The notes under the pieces were generated by a model, which was given only the letters and a program-made list of their open reading frames with translations, ran no database searches and was not told the DNA's origin. A DNA stretch of 64,000 bases from Enterobacter pseudoroggenkampii (GTDB lineage: Bacteria; Pseudomonadota; Gammaproteobacteria; Enterobacterales; Enterobacteriaceae): positions 1,426,001-1,490,000 of the forward strand of contig NZ_JAPMLV010000001.1 in NCBI RefSeq assembly GCF_026420145.1, given 5' to 3'. The position numbers were made by a program, and so were the translations under genes. Below are positions 46,955 through 55,020 of this stretch, piece by piece. The stretch's first letter is position 1. The number at the start of each line of letters is the position of its first letter.

Positions 46955-47368
46955 ATGAGCTATGTTACTGAATTTCCGGCTGCCGAGCCGCAGGAAGCTG
47001 TTACCCATTTTCTGCGTCGCCTGAGCGTCGAAACCGACTGTGCCGATGTGCATCATGCCATCGCCAATAATGAGCAGGACTTTGTTTTGCTGCATGTGGT
47101 GGGGAGCCCGGAGCAGTTTTCCCGTCGTCACGTACCTGGCGCATTGCATCTGCCGCGGAGCCAGATTACCGCTGAGCGCATGGCTCAATGGCCTGAAGGC
47201 ACGCTGTTCGTTGTCTACTGCGCAGGGCCGCACTGTAACGGCGCGGACAGAGCCGCGCTCAAGCTGGCGCGCCTCGGGCTGCCGGTCAAAATCATGCTCG
47301 GGGGGATCGCCGGCTGGGAAGATGAAAAGTTCGCCTTTGCCAGCAGCGAAACCTCCGCCGCGCTGTGA
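46955..47368 (+). CDS. Rhodanese-like sulfurtransferase
   Basis: A 137-residue single-domain rhodanese with the approach sequence FSRRHVPGALHLPRSQI and the active-site loop VYCAGPHCNGADRA (Cys in YCAGPHCN). Such proteins carry persulfide sulfur on that Cys. AGGAAGGATC precedes the ATG. It is divergent from the FtrA-type regulator gene, and 156 bases ahead of the MetE-like gene, so a link to sulfur metabolism is likely. Confidence 0.88.
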   Translation: MSYVTEFPAAEPQEAVTHFLRRLSVETDCADVHHAIANNEQDFVLLHVVGSPEQFSRRHVPGALHLPRSQITAERMAQWPEGTLFVVYCAGPHCNGADRAALKLARLGLPVKIMLGGIAGWEDEKFAFASSETSAAL

Positions 47369-47438
47369 AGATGAATTTTTTTCAATGCCCGTGAAATTTT
47401 CTCGTTTGCCGACGCCGGTGAGGTATGACATTGTTTTT

Positions 47439-47462
47439 GGACATTTAGACATCCAGAAGTCT
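47439..47462 (+). promoter_or_regulatory. MetJ operator (tandem met boxes)
   Basis: Three consecutive 8-mers GGACATTT, AGACATCC, AGAAGTCT match the met box consensus AGACGTCT at 5, 6 and 7 of 8 positions. They lie 63 bases before the MetE-like start codon, in phase with each other. MetJ binds such arrays with S-adenosylmethionine as corepressor. Confidence 0.7.
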
Positions 47463-47524
47463 GAAGCTTCAAATAATGAATTATCACTGCTGGCAATTAC
47501 CGTCGGCAGACTGAGGAGATTTCC

Positions 47525-48628
47525 ATGCAACGACACCACGCCCCGTACCGCGCCGATGTAGTCGGCAGTTTTTTACGCCCGGATGCCATCAAACAGGCGC
47601 GCCTGAAGTTCGCCAGCGGCGAAATCGATGCCGGACAGCTTCGCGCGGTAGAGGATGAGGCCATTCGCCACGTCGTTGAGCAGCAGTGTGCGTGCGGCCT
47701 GCACGTGGTCACCGACGGCGAGTTTCGTCGTGCCTGGTGGCACTTCGACTTCTTCGACGGACTGCAGGGCGTTGAACGTTACGATTCACAGCAGGGCATC
47801 CAGTTTAACGGGGTGCAAACCAAAGCCCACGGTGTGCGCGTCACCGGCAAGCTGGGATTCGGTGACCATCCAATGCTCGAAGATTTTCGCTATCTGAAAA
47901 GCATCAGCGGGAACGCCCAGCCGAAAATGACCATTCCCAGCCCGAGCGTGCTCCATTTCCGCGGCGGTCGCAAAGACATTGATGCGACAGTGTATCCGGA
48001 CCTGAACGTCTATTTCGACGATTTGGCCACCACCTGGCGTGATGCCATTCGCGCTTTCTATGACGCGGGCTGCCGTTATCTGCAGCTGGATGACACCGTC
48101 TGGGCCTATCTCTGTTCGGACGATCAGCGCCGTCAGATCCGCGAGCGAGGCGTTGATGCCGATGAGCTGGCGCGCATCTATGCCCGCGTTCTGAACAAGG
48201 CGCTGGAAGGCAAGCCGGACGATCTGACCATCGGGCTGCACGTTTGTCGCGGTAACTTCCGTTCTACCTGGATCTCCGAAGGTGGCTATGAGCCGGTGGC
48301 GGAAGTGCTGTTCGGGACGGTCAACGTTGACGCGTTCTTCCTTGAATATGATAACGACCGCAGCGGGGATTTCGCGCCATTGCGCTTTGTTCGACCGGGC
48401 AAGCAGCAGGTGGTGCTGGGGCTGATTACCACGAAAAACGGCGAGCTGGAGAACCCGGGAGGAATTAAAGCTCGTCTGGAAGAGGCGGCGAGATACGTGG
48501 CAAAAGAGCAGATCTGCCTCAGCCCGCAGTGCGGCTTTGCCTCTACCGAAGAGGGCAACAGCCTGAGCGAAACCCAGCAGTGGGACAAAGTCCGTCTGGT
48601 CACGCAGATCGCCAGCGAAGTCTGGTAA
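47525..48628 (+). CDS. MetE-like cobalamin-independent methionine synthase family protein
   Basis: A 367-residue single-barrel protein of the MetE C-terminal family (YxjG/MesX-type). The zinc ligands are visible as His-x-Cys in GLHVCRGNF and Cys in LSPQCGFAS, with a Glu in the DAFFLEYDN strand. It lacks the N-terminal MetE barrel that binds the polyglutamyl folate, so the methyl donor may not be 5-methyl-THF-triglutamate. GAGGAG precedes the ATG. The gene is monocistronic and lies behind apparent MetJ boxes, which supports a role in methionine supply. Confidence 0.87.
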   Translation: MQRHHAPYRADVVGSFLRPDAIKQARLKFASGEIDAGQLRAVEDEAIRHVVEQQCACGLHVVTDGEFRRAWWHFDFFDGLQGVERYDSQQGIQFNGVQTKAHGVRVTGKLGFGDHPMLEDFRYLKSISGNAQPKMTIPSPSVLHFRGGRKDIDATVYPDLNVYFDDLATTWRDAIRAFYDAGCRYLQLDDTVWAYLCSDDQRRQIRERGVDADELARIYARVLNKALEGKPDDLTIGLHVCRGNFRSTWISEGGYEPVAEVLFGTVNVDAFFLEYDNDRSGDFAPLRFVRPGKQQVVLGLITTKNGELENPGGIKARLEEAARYVAKEQICLSPQCGFASTEEGNSLSETQQWDKVRLVTQIASEVW

Positions 48629-48646
48629 AACCTTCCTCCTCCGCGC

Positions 48647-48663
48647 TGCATTATAAAAGTGCA
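48647..48663 (+). promoter_or_regulatory. NtrC-type enhancer site
   Basis: TGCATTATAAAAGTGCA: TGCA-N9-TGCA as in the 17-bp NtrC consensus TGCACC-N5-GGTGCA. It is 88 bases upstream of the sigma54-type promoter of urtA. It could alternatively be the hairpin of a weak terminator of the preceding gene, but no T-run follows. Confidence 0.6.
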
Positions 48664-48734
48664 GCGCTGTGCCATTCTGAGACGTTCTCTTTACATCCGG
48701 CGTTCCCCTCCCAGAAATAGCGCTATCTTCATTC

Positions 48735-48750
48735 TGGCATCCTTTTTGCT
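48735..48750 (+). promoter_or_regulatory. Sigma54 promoter of urtABCDE
   Basis: TGGCATCCTTTTTGCT contains the invariant GG-N10-GC of sigma54 promoters (GG at 48736-48737, GC at 48748-48749) and matches TGGCAC-N5-TTGCW well. It is about 80 bases before the urtA start, with an NtrC-like site upstream. Confidence 0.75.
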
Positions 48751-48831
48751 CCTGCTTCGCTGACACTTTTATTTCCGCGTCCACGCCGTAACGGACGTTT
48801 TCGCACAGCGTTCTTTTTCAGGAGTGAAAAT

Positions 48832-50103
48832 ATGCAGCGTCGTACCTTATTAAAAGCCTTTGCGTTATCCGCGTCCGTCGTAGCGATGGGCATGAGTTTT
48901 GGCGTGCAGGCGGCCGATACCATCAAAGTGGGGATCATGCATTCTCTTTCCGGCACGATGGCCATCTCCGAGACCCCGCTGAAGGATGTCGCCCTGATGA
49001 CGATTGATGAAATCAACGCCAAAGGCGGCGTGCTGGGTAAGAAACTGGAGCCGGTGGTGGTGGACCCGGCCTCAAACTGGCCGCTGTTTGCCGAGAAAGC
49101 GCGCCAGCTGTTGAGTCAGGATAAAGTGGCTGTGGTATTCGGCTGCTGGACGTCTGTTTCGCGCAAATCCGTACTGCCGGTCTTTGAGGAGCTGAACGGC
49201 CTGCTGTTCTATCCGGTGCAGTATGAGGGCGAGGAAATGTCGCCAAACGTCTTCTATACCGGCGCGGCGCCGAACCAGCAGGCGATCCCGGCGGTGGAAT
49301 ACCTGATGAGTGAAGACGGCGGCGCGGCGAAGCGCTTCTTCCTGCTGGGCACCGATTACGTTTACCCGCGCACCACCAACAAGATCCTGCGCGCGTTCCT
49401 GCATTCGAAAGGGGTGGAGGATAAGGATATTGAAGAGGTTTACACCCCGTTTGGCCATAGCGACTACCAGACCATCGTCGCCAATATCAAAAAATTCTCA
49501 GCGGGCGGCAAAACCGCCGTGGTGTCGACCATCAACGGCGATTCCAACGTGCCATTCTACAAAGAGCTGGCTAACCAGGGACTGAAGGCGACGGACGTGC
49601 CGGTGGTGGCGTTCTCCGTGGGTGAAGAAGAGCTGCGCGGGATCGACACCAAACCGCTGGTGGGCAACCTGGCGGCATGGAACTACTTTGAATCCGTGGA
49701 TAATCTGACAAACCAGGCCTTCGTGGCGGATTACAAAGCCTATGCCAAAGCGCATAAGCTGCCGAACGCCGATACCGTGGTGACCAACGATCCGATGGAA
49801 GCGACTTACGTGGGGATTCATATGTGGGCGCAGGCGGTGGAAAAAGCGGGCACTACCGACGTGGATAAAGTGCGTGCGGCGATGGCCGGTCAGTCCTTTA
49901 AGGCGCCGTCAGGCTTTACGCTCACCATGGATGCCACCAACCACCATCTTCATAAGCCGGTCATGATCGGTGAAATCGAAGGCAACGGTCAGTTCAACGT
50001 GGTGTGGCAGACGGAGCAGCCGGTACGCGCCCAGCCGTGGAGCCCGTTCATCGCCGGGAATGACAAAAAGCCCGACCAGCCGATGAAAACCGCCAGCAAC
50101 TAA
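48832..50103 (+). CDS. urtA: Urea ABC transporter, binding protein UrtA
   Basis: A 423-residue type I periplasmic binding protein. The signal MQRRTLLKAFALSASVVAMGMSFGVQA has a twin-arginine-like RRTLLK and cleaves near QAAD. The mature start IKVGIMHSLSGTMAISETPLKDVALM and the segment PVVVDPASNWPLFAEKARQLL match urea-binding UrtA (formerly amide-binding FmdD). AGGAG is upstream. It heads a five-gene operon urtABCDE; the GG-N10-GC promoter suggests induction by nitrogen limitation. No urease genes are in the window. Confidence 0.93.
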   Translation: MQRRTLLKAFALSASVVAMGMSFGVQAADTIKVGIMHSLSGTMAISETPLKDVALMTIDEINAKGGVLGKKLEPVVVDPASNWPLFAEKARQLLSQDKVAVVFGCWTSVSRKSVLPVFEELNGLLFYPVQYEGEEMSPNVFYTGAAPNQQAIPAVEYLMSEDGGAAKRFFLLGTDYVYPRTTNKILRAFLHSKGVEDKDIEEVYTPFGHSDYQTIVANIKKFSAGGKTAVVSTINGDSNVPFYKELANQGLKATDVPVVAFSVGEEELRGIDTKPLVGNLAAWNYFESVDNLTNQAFVADYKAYAKAHKLPNADTVVTNDPMEATYVGIHMWAQAVEKAGTTDVDKVRAAMAGQSFKAPSGFTLTMDATNHHLHKPVMIGEIEGNGQFNVVWQTEQPVRAQPWSPFIAGNDKKPDQPMKTASN

Positions 50104-50127
50104 GTCATCACCGCAGGGAGAAACGTC

Positions 50128-51702
50128 ATGAACGCCATGCGCCTGTTCATCGCTCTTGTATGGCTTTCCGGACTGCTGCCAGGGATGGCGCAGGCATCGG
50201 ATGCCGATCGTTTTGTTGCCGCCAGCCGCAGCCAGCAGGCGGATTTGTTGACGCAGTGGGCCGCCGCGCCGGACGCGTCAAGACTGCCGCTCCTTGAGGC
50301 GCTGCAAAAAGAAAACCTCTACGTCGATACGCAAAAGCACGCCTTTGCACAACGCAATGGTAACGTCATCCCGCTGGGGGAAAGTCAGATGGCAGAGGGC
50401 CCAACCAAAGCCGTTCGTCTGACCAACCGGCTGCGCGTACTGGCCGCCACGGCCATCGCGACGCATCAGCTGGTGAGTGACAGCGTCACCGAAAGGCGAT
50501 CGGCGGCACGTCAGCTTCAGCGGGATGCCCAGCCCGGGATGCTCGCTTTTCTGGAAAAGCGGGTAAACGAAGAAACGGACGCGGTGGCGCGTCAGGCGCT
50601 GCTGCTGGCGGTGGCAAATCTCCAGCTAGCCAGCCCGCTGGCCGAGGTGCGCCGCAAGGCTGTTGAATTATTAGGGCACTCTGACGATCCGGACGTGGAG
50701 TCCAGACTTACCCCGTTTACCCAGCCACAGACAGAGCCGGATAGCGGCGTTCGAGCGGCCGCCGAAGAGAGTCTTAGCCAGATCCAGCACCGCCTGATGT
50801 GGGGCGATCTGCTGGGCCAGGCGTTTATGGGGCTGTCCCTGGGGTCGGTGCTGCTGCTGGCGGCGCTGGGGCTTGCCATCACCTACGGCCTGCTGGGGGT
50901 CATCAATATGGCGCACGGCGAAATGCTGATGCTGGGCGCGTATGCCACGTGGATGGTGCAGCAGGCGATGGCCGGGCTTGCGCCCCAGTGGCTGGCGCTC
51001 TATCCCGTTATCGCGCTGCCGGTCGCGTTCTGCCTGACGGCGGGCATCGGGATGGTGCTGGAGCGCACCGTGATTCGCCATTTGTACGGTCGTCCACTGG
51101 AAACGCTGCTGGCGACGTGGGGCATCAGCCTGATGCTTATCCAGTTGGTGCGCATGACCTTTGGCGCCCAGAACCTCGAGGTGGCGAACCCGGCATGGCT
51201 GTCCGGCGGGGTGCAGGTTTTTGCCAACCTGACGCTGCCATGGAACCGCATTGTGGTGCTGGGCTTCGTGCTGCTGGTGCTGTTCTTCACCTGGCTCATT
51301 CTGAACAAAACCCGTCTGGGGCTCAACGTGCGGGCGGTGACGCAAAACCGCAGCATGGCCGCCTGCTGTGGGGTACCGACAGGGCGCGTCGATATGCTGG
51401 CGTTTGGGCTTGGCTCCGGGATTGCGGGGTTAGGCGGCGTGGCGCTATCACAGCTCGGTAACGTCGGGCCGGAGCTGGGCCAGGGCTATATCATCGACTC
51501 CTTCCTTGTGGTGGTGCTCGGAGGTGTAGGCCAGCTGGCAGGCAGCGTGGCCGCGGCGTTTGGTCTGGGGATCTTTAATAAAATCCTTGAACCACAGATG
51601 GGTGCGGTGCTGGGCAAGATCGTGATTCTGGTGGCGATCGTGCTGTTTATTCAGAAACGCCCCCAGGGGCTGTTTGCGCTGAAAGGGAGGGTGATTGACT
51701 GA
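50128..51702 (+). CDS. urtB: Urea ABC transporter, permease UrtB
   Basis: A 524-residue LivH-type permease. A signal peptide and an approximately 200-residue periplasmic HEAT-like region (residues 23-220) precede the membrane domain, which has the start MWGDLLGQAFMGLSLGSVLL and then GLAITYGLLGVINMAHGEMLMLGAYATW, the family hallmark. The long N-terminal extension is normal for proteobacterial UrtB. The gene ends in a TGATG overlap with urtC, implying translational coupling. Confidence 0.93.
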   Translation: MNAMRLFIALVWLSGLLPGMAQASDADRFVAASRSQQADLLTQWAAAPDASRLPLLEALQKENLYVDTQKHAFAQRNGNVIPLGESQMAEGPTKAVRLTNRLRVLAATAIATHQLVSDSVTERRSAARQLQRDAQPGMLAFLEKRVNEETDAVARQALLLAVANLQLASPLAEVRRKAVELLGHSDDPDVESRLTPFTQPQTEPDSGVRAAAEESLSQIQHRLMWGDLLGQAFMGLSLGSVLLLAALGLAITYGLLGVINMAHGEMLMLGAYATWMVQQAMAGLAPQWLALYPVIALPVAFCLTAGIGMVLERTVIRHLYGRPLETLLATWGISLMLIQLVRMTFGAQNLEVANPAWLSGGVQVFANLTLPWNRIVVLGFVLLVLFFTWLILNKTRLGLNVRAVTQNRSMAACCGVPTGRVDMLAFGLGSGIAGLGGVALSQLGNVGPELGQGYIIDSFLVVVLGGVGQLAGSVAAAFGLGIFNKILEPQMGAVLGKIVILVAIVLFIQKRPQGLFALKGRVID

Positions 51703-52775
51703 TGAGCCAGCCACTGACCTTAACGCTGGCGCGCAAAGCGCCACGCACAACGCAACTTGCAGGCAGCCTGCTGGTGGTGTGTCTGCTGATATTACCGTTT
51801 TTCGCCTTACTGCCTGCGACGCATCCGCTGGCGCTGTCGACCTGGATGCTGACGCTGATTGGCAAGATCCTCTGCTACGCCATCGTTGCGGTGGCGCTGG
51901 ATCTGGTGTGGGGCTATGCCGGGATGCTGTCGCTTGGGCACGGGATCTTCTTCGCGCTGGGCGGCTACGCGATGGGGATGTACCTGATGCGCCAGGCCGC
52001 GGGCGACGGTCTGCCCGCGTTTATGTCGTTCCTCTCCTGGAGCGAGCTGCCGTGGTTCTGGTGGGGAACCCAGCATTTTGCCTGGGCGCTGGTGCTGATT
52101 GTGATGGTGCCGGGCCTGCTGGCGCTGGTGTTTGGCTGGTTTGCCTTCCGCTCAAAGATCAAAGGGGTCTACTTCTCGATTATGACCCAGGCGCTGACCT
52201 ATGCCGGGATGCTGCTGTTCTTTCGCAACGAAACCGGCTTTGGCGGCAATAACGGCTTTACCGGCTTCACCACGCTGCTCGGGTTTTCGGTGACGGAAAC
52301 GACCACCCGTATCGCGCTGTTTCTGGCCACCGTGCTGTTGCTGCTCCTGGCCCTGGGCACAGGGTTTGCGCTGGCGAAGAGCAAGTTTGGCCGCATCCTG
52401 ACCGCCGTTCGCGATGCCGAAAATCGGCTGACGTTTTGCGGCTACGATCCGCGCGGGTTCAAGCTGCTGGTCTGGACGCTCTCTGCCGTGCTGTGCGGCC
52501 TGGCGGGGGCGCTGTACGTCCCGCAGGTAGGTATTATCAACCCTGGCGAAATGTCGCCGACAAACTCGATAGAAGCGGCCATCTGGGTTGCGCTGGGCGG
52601 GCGCGGCACGTTGGTGGGGCCGGTGATTGGCGCGGCGCTGGTGAATGGGGCGAAAAGTTTCTTCACCGTCGCGATGCCGGAATACTGGCAGCTGTTTCTG
52701 GGGTTGATTTTTATCGCCGTCACGCTGTTTTTACCGCGCGGCGTCTATGGTCTGTTTCGAAAGGGAGATAAATAA
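51702..52775 (+). CDS. urtC: Urea ABC transporter, permease UrtC
   Basis: A 357-residue LivM-type permease with nine to ten predicted helices. ALDLVWGYAGMLSLGHGIFFALGGYAMGMYL and TLLGFSVTETTTRIALF are characteristic. It overlaps urtB by one base (TGATG) and urtD by one base (TAATG), so the three are translated in strict linkage. It partners UrtB in the inner membrane. Confidence 0.93.
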   Translation: MSQPLTLTLARKAPRTTQLAGSLLVVCLLILPFFALLPATHPLALSTWMLTLIGKILCYAIVAVALDLVWGYAGMLSLGHGIFFALGGYAMGMYLMRQAAGDGLPAFMSFLSWSELPWFWWGTQHFAWALVLIVMVPGLLALVFGWFAFRSKIKGVYFSIMTQALTYAGMLLFFRNETGFGGNNGFTGFTTLLGFSVTETTTRIALFLATVLLLLLALGTGFALAKSKFGRILTAVRDAENRLTFCGYDPRGFKLLVWTLSAVLCGLAGALYVPQVGIINPGEMSPTNSIEAAIWVALGGRGTLVGPVIGAALVNGAKSFFTVAMPEYWQLFLGLIFIAVTLFLPRGVYGLFRKGDK

Positions 52776-53572
52776 TGCAGCCAGCCGAAGGGTTATTTAC
52801 CCGCCAGTTGCCCGGCGATCGTTACCGCGAGCAGACCGACCCGGTGCTTCAGCTTGAGGCGATTAACGTCAATTTTGATGGCTTTCAGGCCCTGACCGAT
52901 CTCTCGCTGAATATCGGCGTGGGTGAGCTGCGCTGCGTGATCGGCCCCAACGGAGCCGGTAAAACCACGCTGATGGACGTCATCACCGGCAAAACGCGTC
53001 CAGAGAGCGGCAGGGCGATTTACGATCAGTCCATCGATCTGACCGCGCTGGAGCCTGCGGCCATTGCCCGCCAGGGGATCGGGCGTAAATTCCAGAAACC
53101 CACCGTTTTTGAAGCGCTGACGGTGTGGGAAAACCTGGAGATCGCCATGAAAACCGATAAGTCCGTCTGGGCGAGCCTGCGGGCAACGCTCAACGGTGAA
53201 CAGCGCGACCGGATCGATGAGATGCTGGTTTTGCTGCGCCTTAGCAGCGAGCGCGACCGCCGCGCCGGGCTGCTTTCGCACGGACAAAAGCAGTTTCTGG
53301 AAATCGGTATGCTGCTGGTGCAGGACCCGCATCTGCTGCTGTTGGATGAACCCGCCGCCGGGATGACCGACGCGGAAACGGAATATACCGCCGAGCTGTT
53401 CAAAACGCTGGCGGGCAAGCACTCCCTGATGGTGGTGGAGCACGATATGGGCTTTGTTGAAACCATCGCCGACCATGTGACGGTGCTGCATCAGGGGCGG
53501 GTGCTGGCGGAAGGGTCGCTTCGCGAGGTGCAGGCTAACGAGCAGGTGATTGAGGTCTATCTGGGACGTTAA
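52775..53572 (+). CDS. urtD: Urea ABC transporter, ATPase UrtD
   Basis: A 265-residue LivG-type ATPase: Walker A GPNGAGKTT, signature LSHGQKQFLEIG and Walker B LLLLDEPAAGM, with the H-loop in VVEHDMGFVE. About 28 residues precede the conserved ABC start VLQLEAINVNFDGFQAL. Overlaps urtC by one base. The gap to urtE is nine bases. Confidence 0.93.
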   Translation: MQPAEGLFTRQLPGDRYREQTDPVLQLEAINVNFDGFQALTDLSLNIGVGELRCVIGPNGAGKTTLMDVITGKTRPESGRAIYDQSIDLTALEPAAIARQGIGRKFQKPTVFEALTVWENLEIAMKTDKSVWASLRATLNGEQRDRIDEMLVLLRLSSERDRRAGLLSHGQKQFLEIGMLLVQDPHLLLLDEPAAGMTDAETEYTAELFKTLAGKHSLMVVEHDMGFVETIADHVTVLHQGRVLAEGSLREVQANEQVIEVYLGR

Positions 53573-53581
53573 GGAGAGGGA

Positions 53582-54280
53582 ATGTTACAGGTCAACGAAC
53601 TGAATCAGTATTACGGCGGCAGCCATATCCTGCGCGGCGTGAGCTTTGAGGCTAACACTGGCGAAGTCACCTGCCTGCTGGGGCGCAACGGCGTCGGGAA
53701 AACCACGCTGCTGAAGTGTCTGATGGGGCTGATCCCGGCGAAAACCGGGGAGGTCATCTGGCAGGGTAAAAAGATTACCCACAGCAGGCCGCATCAGCGG
53801 GTGCAGACTGGCGTGGCGTATGTTCCGCAGGGGCGCGAGATTTTCTCGCGCCTGACCGTGGAAGAGAACCTTCTGCTGGGGCTGTCGCGATTTTCCGCCC
53901 GCGAGGCGAAGCAGGTGCCCGAAGAGATCTGGCAGCTGTTCCCGGTGCTTAAAGAGATGAAGCATCGTCGCGGGGGCGATCTCTCCGGCGGGCAACAGCA
54001 GCAGCTGGCGATTGGGCGCGCGCTGGCGAGTCGTCCGCAGCTGCTGATTCTGGATGAGCCGACCGAAGGCATACAGCCGTCGGTGATTAAAGAGATTGGT
54101 CAGGTGATCCGCACTCTGGCGGACCGGGGGGATATGGCGATCCTGCTGGTTGAGCAATTTTACGACTTTGCCGCCGAGCTGGCAGACAGCTATCTGCTAA
54201 TGTCGCGCGGCACCATTATTCAGCGCGGACGGGGTGAGAACATGGAGCAGGAGGGCGTGCGCGGCCTGGTTGCGATCTGA
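53582..54280 (+). CDS. urtE: Urea ABC transporter, ATPase UrtE
   Basis: A 232-residue LivF-type ATPase: Walker A GRNGVGKTT, signature LSGGQQQQLAIGRAL and Walker B LLILDEPTEGIQ, with TGVAYVPQGREIFSRLTVEENL, as in UrtE. It is the last gene of the operon. Its TGA stop (54278-54280) lies at the edge of the zinT Zur box, so urtE is immediately followed by a separately controlled gene. Confidence 0.93.
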   Translation: MLQVNELNQYYGGSHILRGVSFEANTGEVTCLLGRNGVGKTTLLKCLMGLIPAKTGEVIWQGKKITHSRPHQRVQTGVAYVPQGREIFSRLTVEENLLLGLSRFSAREAKQVPEEIWQLFPVLKEMKHRRGGDLSGGQQQQLAIGRALASRPQLLILDEPTEGIQPSVIKEIGQVIRTLADRGDMAILLVEQFYDFAAELADSYLLMSRGTIIQRGRGENMEQEGVRGLVAI

Positions 54281-54300
54281 TATGTTATAATATAACATTC
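54280..54300 (+). promoter_or_regulatory. Zur box of zinT
   Basis: ATGTTATAATATAACAT (54282-54298) is a perfect palindrome and a close match to the enterobacterial Zur consensus. It starts at the urtE stop and ends 32 bases before the zinT start codon, so zinc-bound Zur should block zinT transcription. Confidence 0.92.
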
Positions 54301-54329
54301 TCGTTCTTATCAAACGGAATGAGGGTGTT

Positions 54330-54974
54330 ATGTTGACTGCACATATTGGAAAATTTGCCATGACTCTGGGGGCGCTGCTGGTCAGCGGCCAGTTGTTTGC
54401 TCACTCGCACGGCCATCAGATGACTGAAGCGGAACAGAAAGCGGCGAACGGCGTGTTTGAGGATAAAGACGTGAAGGACAGAACGCTGTCTGACTGGGAC
54501 GGGACCTGGCAGTCGGTCTATCCGTTCCTGCTTGATGGTTCGCTCGATCCGGTCTTTAAACAGAAAGCGCAGAAAGACAAAAGTAAAACCTTTGACGAGG
54601 TGAAAGCCTACTACCGAACGGGTTATGCGACGGACGTGGATGCCATCGGCATCGAAAATAACGTGATGGAGTTCCATCAGGGTAAAGCAGTCAGCCGTTG
54701 TCAGTATGATTACAGCGGCTACAAAATTCTGACCTACGCGTCAGGTAAGAAAGGCGTTCGCTATCTGTTTGAGTGTAAGGATGCCGCTAGCAAGGCGCCG
54801 AAGTTCGTGCAGTTCAGCGACCATACCATCGGACCGAAGGCCTCGTCTCACTTCCATATTTTCATGGGCAATATCTCCCACGAGGCGCTGCTGAAAGAGA
54901 TGAATAACTGGCCGACCTATTACCCGAACGAGATGTATAAAGAGCAGGTGGTGGAGGAGATGTTGCACCACTGA
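54330..54974 (+). CDS. zinT: Periplasmic zinc/cadmium-binding protein ZinT
   Basis: A 214-residue exported protein with a signal cleaved near LFAHSHG, giving a His-rich N-terminus (HSHGHQ) and the lipocalin-like YodA domain ([32 protein letters not shown] with the metal-binding His residues). ZinT supplies zinc to ZnuA under scarcity and binds cadmium. The Zur box upstream agrees. The gene is monocistronic and ends next to a REP element. Confidence 0.95.
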   Translation: MLTAHIGKFAMTLGALLVSGQLFAHSHGHQMTEAEQKAANGVFEDKDVKDRTLSDWDGTWQSVYPFLLDGSLDPVFKQKAQKDKSKTFDEVKAYYRTGYATDVDAIGIENNVMEFHQGKAVSRCQYDYSGYKILTYASGKKGVRYLFECKDAASKAPKFVQFSDHTIGPKASSHFHIFMGNISHEALLKEMNNWPTYYPNEMYKEQVVEEMLHH

Positions 54975-54982
54975 TGCTTTAT

Positions 54983-55013
54983 TGCCGGGTGGCGGCTGCG
55001 CCTTACCCGGCCT
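54983..55013. repeat. REP element
   Basis: TGCCGGGTGGCGGCTGCGCCTTACCCGGCCT-type palindrome between the convergent zinT and ydeE genes. Confidence 0.85.
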
Positions 55014-55020
55014 GCATTTG

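Noticed and set aside
48645..48665. GCTGCA...TGCAGC as terminator of the MetE-like gene
   Set aside because: No T-run follows either side; spacing to the GG-N10-GC element suits an NtrC site better.
47786..48784. 332-codon minus-strand ORF opposite the MetE-like gene
   Set aside because: Shadow frame crossing the urt promoter; the plus-strand gene has conserved zinc ligands and a ribosome site.
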